Positions 5,827-13,545 of a stretch of DNA of 20,762 bases are shown in pieces; within the stretch, counting starts at the first letter, position 1; every line of letters starts with the position of its first letter. Made by a program: the position numbers and the translations under genes. Source of the stretch: an uncultured Prevotella sp. (GTDB taxonomy: Bacteria; Bacteroidota; Bacteroidia; Bacteroidales; Bacteroidaceae); NCBI GenBank assembly GCA_927910885.1, contig CAKMOD010000057.1, forward strand, positions 1-20,762, read 5' to 3'. The notes below the pieces were generated by a model. The model did no database searches. It was given only the letters and a program-made list of their open reading frames with translations, and was not told the DNA's origin.

Positions 5827-8322
5827 TTAGAAATGTATCCTAAAGTCCACACCCATTTGGAATGGGTTACCCCTCTGCGCAAAGGTGTAGCGTGTACCAG
5901 TAGCAGCACTCTGAACAGCAAAGGTGTTATATTTTGTATCTGTCAGATTACGCACCCAGAGGTTAACATGCAGCGGACCGAAGTCGGCATCGGCATGAGC
6001 CCCTAAGACAGCATAGAAGTTCTGACCGATAGAGTTCTGCTCATCCCAGTAAGTCTTGCCCTGTGCTGAGAGGTTTAATCCTACCGTAACACTACGCAAA
6101 TGGAAACGATTTGATGGGTTGAGCAAGGCTGCTGGGTCAACATCTATTCGATAATCAGCATTAGCACCCAGTGTATGCTGTGGCACGAAAGGAACACGCT
6201 TATCCTTATAATCAGCCACACCTACTCCAGCGATTGAGTCCTTATACTCATCAAACTGAGCACTTGTAAAGCCATAGCTAAGACCGTATGTCAGTTTATT
6301 GTCCAGCGCAACACCACGGAGTGTTGCCTCCAAGCCACAAGAATGACTACGACCAGCATTCGTCATCACACGCCCGAAACCATAGTTACCAGCCATCACT
6401 GAGAGCTGCTGATTACGAATCTGCATATAATAAGCAGCGAGGTCAAGATGAAGTTGGTTGTTCAAGAGATTAAGATGCGCTCCCACCTCATAGTTCCAGC
6501 TCGTTTCTGGCTTATATTCAATCGTCTTTGCAATACGCTCATAGTAAGCCTCATCATGTGCAACATCCACATCAGCACGTGCCTTATTAGCTGCTTGTGA
6601 GGTTTCAGCCTGAAGTACATCAGAGAACATCTCGAAGTTGTAACCGCCTGCACGATAGCCCTTTGACCATGTTGCATAAACGTTGCTACCATTCTGAAAA
6701 CGATAAGTCAAGCCGAGTTTTGGAAGGAACTGCTTAAAGCTATCATGCTCGCTATGCTTCAATACAGAAGTAATAACTGGATTAATATTTATACCCATCA
6801 CACTCTCCTGCAACGCCAAACGTGCAGAAGTGTCATAATCAATACTTACGCGTGAATAATCATAGCGCAAACCCAAGGTCGCCATCAAGCGATCAGAAAG
6901 TTCAACATTGCTCTCATGGTAAACACCTAAGTTGAGGGTTGGCGTACGGAAGACACCCGGAACTGGGTCCATTGTCATATTAATGTTTACACCACCTGCT
7001 GCAGCGATAGCCGCAGCAGCACTTGCACGTGCTGTTTTATTGGCAAGTTCTTCTGACATTCCACCTGCAATCATTCTCTGTGCCATACCCTTTGCCATTG
7101 CATTGAGCATACCATTATAAGCATAGTCCGTAATCTTCTTAGACAGATAGCTATTCATATCTTGGTCGAAATAAACAGGAGCTGTCGTCTTCAACCACTG
7201 ATAAGAACCAAAAGCACCGAAGGTCCAATGCCATTTGCTATCATTACGACTCTTGATAGAAAGTTCCTCTGTCACAGTATTCCCCAACTGACGCTGAGTA
7301 AGATGCATATAATCCTGCGGACGATAATCAATATCCATGAGCATATAGTCACGAAGGAACTGCCAAGAAGTCATCGAGTTGATATCAAATCCGTTTCCTA
7401 CATACTTAATACCCAGTCCCGTATTGATGATATTACGACGATAATTTGCCTGACGATTTTGGTTAGGCGATTGTGTACCAGCCTTCATCCCATGAAGCGG
7501 TGAAGTGATTGTAGCAGAAGAAAGTTCGTCTTCTGTCACCACCTGACCGTATGGGAAACCATTCTGTCGAGTGTATTGATAATCTGCAATGATGTCAAAG
7601 TTCAGTCTATCCGTTGGACGCCAAAGGAAACGTCCCTTACCACCAAACTCATTGATAAGGTCGGCACGTGATCCATCATACTGATTACGGAAGAATCCAT
7701 TCTGTCCTCCATAGAAGCCAGCTACTGAATAAGCCATCTTATCATTCAGTTTCTCATAATGACTTGCCTCTATCTGACGATGCAGTTTCGTACCAACCGA
7801 GAGTTTTACGTCCGTTCCCTGATACTGAAAAGGATTACGACTATAAAGACGAATCAGTCCGCCCTCAGTGTTCATACCATAAAGTGTACCCTGTGGACCA
7901 TGCAACACATCAATACGATCAACATCGTATGTATGGAAATTAAACGCACTCTTATTCAAGATTGGCATACCATCTACATAAATACCCACAGCTGGCGAGT
8001 AGACACGTGAGCCGATTCCACGCATATATATAGAAGATGTGTAACGGCTTCCATACTCAGGCATAGAGAATGAAGGGACAAACACAGAGAGGTTGCGAAC
8101 ATCCTGTACATTGAGTCCACGAATCAAATCACCATTAAAAGAAGTACTGCTCAATGGCTGTTGACGTAGACGAAAGGCTTCCTTTGGTTGATCAACGACA
8201 ACAACCTCGTCAATATCATAGACGCGAGAAGTGTCGTTGTTTTCGATAATGTTGTTAGCTTGCACTCCCATTGGCAAAGATGACGCCAGTAAAAGAGCAA
8301 AACTCAGTTTAGACTTAATCAT
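5827..8322 (-). CDS. TonB-dependent outer-membrane receptor (siderophore/iron-receptor type)
   Basis: 831 residues. A signal peptide ends near MGVQA (22). The TonB box is DIDEVVVV (36-43), directly after a short spacer, so the carboxypeptidase-like extension common in SusC proteins is absent. The plug (about 50-165) has SIYMRGIGSR, VGIYVDGMP and DVLHGPQGTLYGMNTEGG. The barrel ends in the typical aromatic terminus FRIHF. This architecture is that of siderophore, heme or cobalamin receptors, not polysaccharide SusC/D pairs, and no SusD lies nearby. The substrate cannot be named. A Met- and Ala-rich segment (about 400-452) is unusual. It is transcribed alone from a promoter at 8364-8394. Confidence 0.92.
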   Translation of the reverse strand: MIKSKLSFALLLASSLPMGVQANNIIENNDTSRVYDIDEVVVVDQPKEAFRLRQQPLSSTSFNGDLIRGLNVQDVRNLSVFVPSFSMPEYGSRYTSSIYMRGIGSRVYSPAVGIYVDGMPILNKSAFNFHTYDVDRIDVLHGPQGTLYGMNTEGGLIRLYSRNPFQYQGTDVKLSVGTKLHRQIEASHYEKLNDKMAYSVAGFYGGQNGFFRNQYDGSRADLINEFGGKGRFLWRPTDRLNFDIIADYQYTRQNGFPYGQVVTEDELSSATITSPLHGMKAGTQSPNQNRQANYRRNIINTGLGIKYVGNGFDINSMTSWQFLRDYMLMDIDYRPQDYMHLTQRQLGNTVTEELSIKSRNDSKWHWTFGAFGSYQWLKTTAPVYFDQDMNSYLSKKITDYAYNGMLNAMAKGMAQRMIAGGMSEELANKTARASAAAAIAAAGGVNINMTMDPVPGVFRTPTLNLGVYHESNVELSDRLMATLGLRYDYSRVSIDYDTSARLALQESVMGININPVITSVLKHSEHDSFKQFLPKLGLTYRFQNGSNVYATWSKGYRAGGYNFEMFSDVLQAETSQAANKARADVDVAHDEAYYERIAKTIEYKPETSWNYEVGAHLNLLNNQLHLDLAAYYMQIRNQQLSVMAGNYGFGRVMTNAGRSHSCGLEATLRGVALDNKLTYGLSYGFTSAQFDEYKDSIAGVGVADYKDKRVPFVPQHTLGANADYRIDVDPAALLNPSNRFHLRSVTVGLNLSAQGKTYWDEQNSIGQNFYAVLGAHADADFGPLHVNLWVRNLTDTKYNTFAVQSAATGTRYTFAQRGNPFQMGVDFRIHF

Positions 8323-8363
8323 ATAATCTTATTTCTAATGTTTTTGTGTATCGTTAATGATGG

Positions 8364-8395
8364 CAAAGGTAAAAAGAAAAATCATAATAAACAAT
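8364..8395 (-). promoter_or_regulatory. Promoter of the TonB-receptor gene
   Basis: On the - strand, TACCTTTG (8371 to 8364) matches the Bacteroidetes -7 element TAnnTTTG. ATTG (8395 to 8392) lies exactly 20 bases upstream as the -33 element. The leader to the ATG at 8322 is about 35-40 bases. Confidence 0.7.
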
Positions 8396-8410
8396 CCTAA
8401 TTTATTAGGA
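8395..8410. promoter_or_regulatory. Palindrome abutting the TonB-receptor promoter
   Basis: TCCTAA, four bases, TTAGGA: a 16-base dyad touching the -33 box. Its position suits a repressor operator. It does not resemble the classical Fur box GATAATGATAATCATTATC, so the regulator is unknown. Confidence 0.4.
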
Positions 8411-8558
8411 ATATAACAAACATTCTGTTGAGAGACAAGCACATAAGGAGAATAAGATAAGAATTAAGAAAGAGCTTGTTCTATCAGCTACCTCACACAA
8501 AAATGTCAATATTTTATCATATCTTAAAAATCAATACATAATAAATTAGACTCGAATA

Positions 8559-8659
8559 GATGCTCTTTAATCCCCTAAAAGCTGCCCTTTTGAGCTCTTA
8601 ATAACGCCCTTTTGAAGTCCAACTAAGCACCTATTAGATTAGTACTTTGTAACAAATTG
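8559..8659 (-). repeat. Intergenic repeat family 2, copy A
   Basis: Read on the - strand, it starts CAATTTGTTACAAAG, then GGTGCTTAGTTGGA, CTTCAAAAGGGCGTTA, CTCAAAAGGGC and AAAGAGCATC. These blocks recur in the same order at 18129-18252. The internal CTTCAAAAG/CTCAAAAG units are spaced about 22-24 bases apart. There is no coding potential. Confidence 0.75.
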
Positions 8660-8687
8660 AAAACATGACACTTACAAGGACAATAAA

Positions 8688-8729
8688 AATAGCCGTTTTT
8701 ACCCTAAAAATAAGGTAAAAACAGCTATT
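8688..8729 (-). terminator. Rho-independent terminator of the SH3/zinc-ribbon gene
   Basis: AATAGCCGTTTTTACC (8688-8703) pairs with GGTAAAAACAGCTATT (8714-8729), a 16-base stem with one mismatch and a 10-base loop. On the - strand it is followed by TTTTTATTG. It lies about 85 bases past the stop codon of the gene ending at 8813. Confidence 0.8.
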
Positions 8730-8812
8730 ATATTGTAAATAAAATTCCAATCAAACAAGCATCTATTTTAGATATAAAGCTTGTTGGAAATGCTATCTAA
8801 CAAGTGCTTTTG

Positions 8813-9979
8813 CTATTCATTTACTGCTCCACACTGTGGACATCTTCCTTTTCTGTGTAGGCGTACACCACAATTACCACAGTAATAAGTCTCGCTGCTC
8901 TTACGTAGATAGACTCGGAAAGCATAATAGATATAGGCAATAAGAAGTGGATAACCTATATAATATAAGGTAAGCACTGAGAACACAATGTAATTTACTG
9001 CACATACCGCACCTAAACCACTAAGATAAAGCAAGGTTTCGCCCGACTTCAACAATCTTCGCACATCGTCAATCGTGGCAAGACCAATAATGAGCATTGC
9101 CCATACAAGTACCAAAAAGATATTGAGTAATAATGGCTGTGAGAAGGGATTGAGCGAAGGATGGAAGTAGAACTCACGCCATGTCTCAGGCGCAAAGAGC
9201 TGTATGCTGGCATAGAAAGCTGCAGAAAGTGCGACAATAACAGCTAACAGCGTGGGATAAAACGAACTAATATCATTAAAATGTACGATATGTGCGTTCT
9301 TCTTCAATATCTTACGTGCCAAATAACCTACACCCATGATTGAGAAAACAATCAAAAATATGAGTAGGTGAACATTTGAGAAAGTAGAAATAAACTGTGA
9401 AATAGGGTCTGCTGGGTCAACCTGTTTCAACAGACGAGACTCGTGAATCCAACCAAAGGCATAATCCTCTGTTGCGATTTGCACCCATACAGAATCCTGC
9501 TTATCAATGGGAAGAATACGAATATCAGCCACAACAACTTCCTTTCCTTTCTTTACGGCAAAGGAGTCTGTCGTCATTTCATTGACAGCCTCTTCTGGTT
9601 GTTGACGAAGAAGCATCAGCGAATCAGATGTAACAATAAAATTAAATCCTTGCGAATAATGATGTTTTACACGAAAAGACAATGAATCTTCTTTACTTCG
9701 TGTACCACTCCACTCTATTTCGTTATTCTCTTTTTGTTTCAAGATTGAGTCACCCCCAGCCTCTAATCGACGAGATATCTGTGCCTCCTGGATGCTATCG
9801 GGCAAGCGGAAAGACGAAGGAGTCTTCTTATGGTAACAGCCTGTAAACAAGAAACTAAGCAATAAAAGGAAGAATACTCCCACTATACCACAGCGGTGTA
9901 CATAGCAACTACCAGACTTCTTTGTTACTGAAGTCTGTGCAAGTTCTTGCTCCTTAACCTTTCCTTTATTCGTAATCAT
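8813..9979 (-). CDS. Lipoprotein-like membrane protein with SH3-like region and C-terminal zinc ribbon
   Basis: 388 residues, not assigned to a named protein. A hydrophobic segment (31-47) ends in FTGC with Cys48, either a lipobox or a signal anchor after an unusually long 30-residue leader. Residues about 112-185 form an SH3-like beta region (SDSLMLLRQQP, VWVQIATEDYAFGWIHESRLL), as in bacterial SH3_3 domains. Hydrophobic membrane segments follow at about 202-221, 241-262, 282-302 and 316-358 (two passes). The end carries Cys367/370 and Cys380/383 in CGNC...CPQC, a zinc ribbon probably on the cytoplasmic side. The start lies 29 bases after the U32 gene, so the two are likely cotranscribed. 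It may link envelope sensing to an inside partner; that is a guess. Confidence 0.8.
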   Translation of the reverse strand: MITNKGKVKEQELAQTSVTKKSGSCYVHRCGIVGVFFLLLLSFLFTGCYHKKTPSSFRLPDSIQEAQISRRLEAGGDSILKQKENNEIEWSGTRSKEDSLSFRVKHHYSQGFNFIVTSDSLMLLRQQPEEAVNEMTTDSFAVKKGKEVVVADIRILPIDKQDSVWVQIATEDYAFGWIHESRLLKQVDPADPISQFISTFSNVHLLIFLIVFSIMGVGYLARKILKKNAHIVHFNDISSFYPTLLAVIVALSAAFYASIQLFAPETWREFYFHPSLNPFSQPLLLNIFLVLVWAMLIIGLATIDDVRRLLKSGETLLYLSGLGAVCAVNYIVFSVLTLYYIGYPLLIAYIYYAFRVYLRKSSETYYCGNCGVRLHRKGRCPQCGAVNE

Positions 9980-10008
9980 AATGAGAAACGATGGATTATG
10001 AATTTCTA

Positions 10009-10785
10009 TTACGTAACGTTACACACATTCATCTGGCAGTTCTTACAATCAAACTCTAAGCGGAAACGACGCTTATCAGGCAGTTCGAGGAAGAGCGGCT
10101 CACGCCAAGTTGGTTTCTGGCCACCTCGCTTCACACAATATCCGAGCGAGTAACGAATGCAATGACGGCACTGCATCAACAAGTGAGAAACTACTTCTTT
10201 ATCTCCCTTGATAGAGAACGACTTACCAGATGGTTCAGAACCATTAGCGACACCTGTAGGATATTGAATCTCAAAAGCAGGTTCGGCTTTGGTCAGTCCC
10301 TGCTGTTCATAGAACTTGCGGGCAGCATCATTGGAGATATTGTACAGATAAGGTAACTGCTGATATTGAGAAGGATTTACCATAGAGAACTGTGGTTTAG
10401 GCTCTGACAGTTTTCTCTTAGTATTTCGATAAATCGTCATACGCTGCATATTCATTACCCGCTTGTCAAGTTCCTCTATCACCATACGACGAAGTTCTGC
10501 AAGCATACTGCTCGGGATGAAGTACTTATCAGCTCCGTCAACTATCTCTACCTCAGCACATTCATATACCGTATTACCCAACTTCGTGAGCTGACGTATG
10601 ATGTTATCACGCTGGGGTTTTTGGGCAAGTTGGAGACCTCCCCCAGCCCCTCCAAGGGGAGGGGAGAGCCTAACGGGATGTTCGTTGGATATTCGTTGGT
10701 GAAAATTATAAGTGGATAAAGAATCTTGTGAACAATCATTAGATTCCGATTCATGAGAGATATGGTTAATCCTATCATCTATCAC
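10009..10785 (-). CDS. U32-family protein, C-terminal fragment (frameshifted gene)
   Basis: Residues from about 50 on match the C-terminal part of Bacteroidetes U32 proteins: KPQRDNIIRQLTKLGNTVYE, YFIPSSMLAELRRM, AARKFYEQQG, then a Cys-rich end QCRHCIRYSLGYC and CKNCQMNV, probably metal binding. It belongs with the fragment at 10821-12158. The ATG at 10785 is only the first Met of this frame; upstream the frame still reads CLRDSRGT before merging with the element at 10828-10855. The first 50 residues, including PVRLSPPLGGAGGG, come from DNA lying between and within two GC-rich palindromic repeats. On its own it would lack the catalytic core. Confidence 0.75.
   Translation of the reverse strand: MIDDRINHISHESESNDCSQDSLSTYNFHQRISNEHPVRLSPPLGGAGGGLQLAQKPQRDNIIRQLTKLGNTVYECAEVEIVDGADKYFIPSSMLAELRRMVIEELDKRVMNMQRMTIYRNTKRKLSEPKPQFSMVNPSQYQQLPYLYNISNDAARKFYEQQGLTKAEPAFEIQYPTGVANGSEPSGKSFSIKGDKEVVSHLLMQCRHCIRYSLGYCVKRGGQKPTWREPLFLELPDKRRFRLEFDCKNCQMNVCNVT
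10637..10666. repeat. GC-rich palindromic repeat inside the U32 gene, left copy
   Basis: CCTCCCCCAGCCCCTCC followed by AAGGGGAGGGGAG. It lies in inverted orientation to the copy at 10828-10855, and both are translated. The intervening 161 bases have codon use unlike the flanking gene. Confidence 0.85.
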
Positions 10786-10820
10786 CTCTGCTTTTGCCCA
10801 TATTGTCCCACGACTATCCC

Positions 10821-12158
10821 TCAGGCACTCCCCTCCTTGGAGGGGTTGGGGGAGGTTTCAGAGGAGACTCCAAACCACATCTTAATCGCTATCTTACGTT
10901 CAGCGGTCTTACCACTTAACTCTTTGTCAAACGCTTGGTCTTGATTACGATACAAGCCCATACCGGGCTTTAAGCCTCTTGGCATCTTAAAAGGATAGAG
11001 GCGATTACCAACTGCACGGTTCACTCGGAATCCTTCAAGACGTGTTGACAGACTTTCTGTATCACGTGAAAGGAAACATAGTCCATCACCATTCGCAAAG
11101 TTTGCTGTGCTGGACACATTGAAACTATCACGTCTTATCTCCTTTACCCGACCAACAAACTCGCCCAATGCCTTCGGCGTATCGGGTGAAAAGATATCAG
11201 CTTGCCTTCCCTTGAGGAAATAATTAGTATAACCACGATTAAAAGTCTTCTTCAAATCAGGTGTAAACGAATAGCGAACACGTCCCAAAGAAGCACGACG
11301 GAACTCACCCGGATGCTTACTGATAATCTCGTCAATACGTTTACTATAAGCCGAAACGACATTCTTCACATAGTTGATATCCTTCAGTCTTCCCTCAATC
11401 TTAAAGGCACAAGCCCCTGAACGCATCAGTGTTTCAAGGTTATCTATCTGACTCATATCCTTCAGTGAGAGAAGATGGCGCTGATGTTCGATGGTCTTTC
11501 CGTCTGAATCCTTCAAATCAAACGCCAATCGACAGAACTGTGCACACGCACCACGATTGGCAGATCGACCGAAACTATACTGGGAAACATAACATACACC
11601 ACTATAACTTACGCACAATGCTCCATGCACAAAGGCTTCCAATTCAAGCTCTGGCAAACGCTTATGAATGTCATTTATCTCTTCAGCGGACAATTCACGG
11701 GCAAGTACAACACGATCAAAACCCTGCTGGCTTAGCCATTGGGCCTTCTCCCACGTACGTGTATCACATTGTGTGCTGGCGTGGAGAGCTATCGTGTCAG
11801 GAACTATCTCCCTCACCTTACTCATCAAACCCATATCCTGCAGGAGGAAGGCATCAACGCCGACGTCCACCAATTCACGTACCAAAGCAAGCGTCTTTTC
11901 AAACTCATCATTATAGATAATCGTATTGATGGTCACGTGAACCGAAGCACCATAGCGGTGAGCATACTCGCATAGCTTACCGATATCCTCCACACTATTG
12001 CCTGCAGACTGACGTGCTCCAAATCGGGAAGCACCGATATATACGGCATCAGCTCCGTGTTCAATAGCAGCTATACCACATTCCAAGTTCTTGGCTGGGG
12101 CAAGGAGTTCGATTGTCTTGAGTGATGGGTGTTGGGTGTTGGGTGTTGATGATTGCAT
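10821..12158 (-). CDS. U32-family protein (RlhA/TrhP-like), N-terminal catalytic fragment
   Basis: 445 residues. ELLAPAKNLECGIAAIEHGADAVYIG opens the TIM-barrel-like domain (about 17 on). The U32 signature lies at 175-210, with Cys182, Cys189, Cys205 and Cys209 (ALCVSYSGVCY, GACAQFC). Studied relatives make 5-hydroxycytidine in 23S rRNA (RlhA) or 5-hydroxyuridine in tRNA (TrhP) with prephenate dependence; the 'peptidase' name is historical. The Bacteroidetes form normally continues into a C-terminal domain, found here in another frame at 10785-10009. The last residues (TSPNPSKEGSA) come from a GC-rich repeat, and residues 2-11 (QSSTPNTQHP) from an ACACCCA repeat covering the start codon; family conservation begins at about ELLAPA. 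RlhA versus TrhP is not resolved. Confidence 0.85.
   Translation of the reverse strand: MQSSTPNTQHPSLKTIELLAPAKNLECGIAAIEHGADAVYIGASRFGARQSAGNSVEDIGKLCEYAHRYGASVHVTINTIIYNDEFEKTLALVRELVDVGVDAFLLQDMGLMSKVREIVPDTIALHASTQCDTRTWEKAQWLSQQGFDRVVLARELSAEEINDIHKRLPELELEAFVHGALCVSYSGVCYVSQYSFGRSANRGACAQFCRLAFDLKDSDGKTIEHQRHLLSLKDMSQIDNLETLMRSGACAFKIEGRLKDINYVKNVVSAYSKRIDEIISKHPGEFRRASLGRVRYSFTPDLKKTFNRGYTNYFLKGRQADIFSPDTPKALGEFVGRVKEIRRDSFNVSSTANFANGDGLCFLSRDTESLSTRLEGFRVNRAVGNRLYPFKMPRGLKPGMGLYRNQDQAFDKELSGKTAERKIAIKMWFGVSSETSPNPSKEGSA
10828..10855. repeat. GC-rich palindromic repeat inside the U32 gene, right copy, at the frameshift
   Basis: Inverted relative to 10637-10666. On the coding (-) strand it reads CCTCCCCCAACCCCTCC then AAGGAGGGGAG. 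Other copies have AAGGGAGGGGAG or longer, so this copy is one G short, and the U32 frame ends at TGA 10823-10821 just after it. One more G would continue into CLRDSRGT and the C-terminal fragment. Confidence 0.8.
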
Positions 12159-12298
12159 ATTGTTGGGTGATGGTATTGGGTGATGATGAAGTGTTTATAG
12201 GATAGTGAGTGATGAGTGTTAATTGTTGGATGATGATGATTACATTTTGTTTGAGTGATAGATGCTAAGCAAAATAACCATTCATCACCACCTATCAT
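12123..12298. repeat. ACACCCA/GGTGATG-rich simple repeats between metA and the U32 gene
   Basis: On the - strand the metA stop is followed by GGTGGTGATGAATGG. The U32 start is embedded in CACCCAACAAT-ATG followed by CAACACCCAACACCCA within codons. The two ends are partly complementary. The same motifs occur at 13515-13545 and 18284-18460. Confidence 0.75.
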
Positions 12299-13182
12299 TC
12301 ACTATCTAACACCCAACTCACCCAATTCATAAACAGTAGGTTAGCGTGTGAACGCCAAGTGACAAGCGGACCCTTGGCTGGATCATCCTCACGGTAATAA
12401 TACTTCGGGATCTCAATGTCGTCACGCTTACCAAGGTCACGGTGATACTCCGTGTCGAGTGTGTCGGGGGCATACTCCAGATGGCCTGTAATAAAGAACT
12501 CACGTCTACTGCGTGACCTTACAATAGCTACCCCGCTCTCCTCTGATTCAGCAATGATTTCGAGGTCGTCAACCCGCTCAATGTCCTCACGTCTAATCTC
12601 CGTATGACGGCTCTGAGGCATACGGAAGACGTCATCAAAGCCACGGAACAGAGGTAATTCGGGCTTTAGAGGAATCGTAGGGAAGATACCAAACATCTTC
12701 TTAGACAAAGAATGTTTTGGAATATCATAGAAATGATAGAGTCCTGCCTGTGCCGCCCAACAGATGTAAAGCGTTGAACGCACATTATTACGTGCCCAAT
12801 TGAATATCTCCTGTAGTTCTGTCCAATAGTCCACCTCCTCGAAAGGCATTCCCTCGACAGGGGCACCAGTGACTATCAAGCCATCAATCTTCTCCCTGCT
12901 GAGTTCCTCAAGCGTATAATAGAAACGGTCCATGTGTTCTGCAGGAGTATGCTTAGAAGCATGACTTTTGAGCTTCATAAAGCTGATATCCAACAATAGC
13001 GGACTATTGGAAAGAAGGCGTATGAAATCGGTCTCAGTCGTAACCTTGAACGGCATAAGATTGAGTATGACAATACGGAGCGGACGCTTATCGTCCTCTT
13101 TGACAAGCATTTCTTCGATGTTGATATTCTCACGCTTCAGTATATCAATAGCGGGAAGCCCGTCGGGCAATCTTAATGGCAT
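12295..13182 (-). CDS. metA: MetA-family homoserine O-acyltransferase, predicted acetyl-CoA type
   Basis: 295 residues, near the family length of about 300. It activates the homoserine hydroxyl for methionine synthesis in the cytoplasm. The N-terminus MPLRLPDGLPAIDIL matches E. coli MetA. Nucleophile Cys141 is in YICWAAQ, and His234 and Glu236 are in ITGHLEY. The substrate-determining position is Glu110 in TGAPVEG; Glu at this site in the Bacillus cereus enzyme favours acetyl-CoA, whereas E. coli has Gly and uses succinyl-CoA. The usual label 'homoserine O-succinyltransferase' may therefore be wrong here. The start is supported by the family N-terminus and a promoter about 75 bases upstream. 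No other methionine gene is in the window. Confidence 0.93.
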   Translation of the reverse strand: MPLRLPDGLPAIDILKRENINIEEMLVKEDDKRPLRIVILNLMPFKVTTETDFIRLLSNSPLLLDISFMKLKSHASKHTPAEHMDRFYYTLEELSREKIDGLIVTGAPVEGMPFEEVDYWTELQEIFNWARNNVRSTLYICWAAQAGLYHFYDIPKHSLSKKMFGIFPTIPLKPELPLFRGFDDVFRMPQSRHTEIRREDIERVDDLEIIAESEESGVAIVRSRSRREFFITGHLEYAPDTLDTEYHRDLGKRDDIEIPKYYYREDDPAKGPLVTWRSHANLLFMNWVSWVLDSE

Positions 13183-13256
13183 ATCCTGTTTCCTTTATCT
13201 TTTACGGGGTCATACAAGCATACGACCCTTCTTTTCTCTGCTTTAAAACTAAGATA

Positions 13257-13287
13257 CAAAGATAGTAAATTATAACAGATTCCACAA
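13257..13287 (-). promoter_or_regulatory. Promoter of metA
   Basis: On the - strand, TTG (13287-13285), 20 bases, then TATCTTTG (13264-13257). The leader of about 70 bases contains GGGTC...GACCC, a small hairpin. No known SAM riboswitch structure was recognised. The rest of 13288-13545 holds no gene; its right end is an ACACCCA repeat. Confidence 0.7.
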
Positions 13288-13514
13288 GTCTTACCTATAT
13301 AAAAGTATGAATAGAAATAGGATAAGGCGCACACATTTCCTAATCAATACAATGATCCTATATCAAAACAAACACAAAGGACCCACTCTAAACATTCCTA
13401 TCAGCATTAAACCTGACAGAAATGCTTAGCCGTGAGCCTTTGTTTTTATAGGTTTATCGGTATGGGAAATATCAAACGATAAGTGTAATGATTAGCAGAC
13501 TATCAAGCCATCAA

Positions 13515-13545
13515 CACCTAACATTCATCACCCAACACCCATCAC
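13515..13545. repeat. ACACCCA repeat adjoining the M13 peptidase stop codon
   Basis: AACACCTAACATTCATCACC then CAACACCCATCAC runs directly up to the TAA of the M13 gene. Read in the gene's direction it is GTGATGGGTGTTGGGTG, the complement of the motif found at the starts of the U32 and M3 genes. Confidence 0.6.

Noticed and set aside
10162..12000. Several open frames on the + strand opposite the U32 gene (for example 11429-11920)
   Set aside because: They lie antisense to a gene with clear family motifs and show no domain, signal or plausible composition of their own.
13183..13260. SAM riboswitch before metA
   Set aside because: The leader is only about 70 bases with one small hairpin; no known SAM-binding fold could be drawn.
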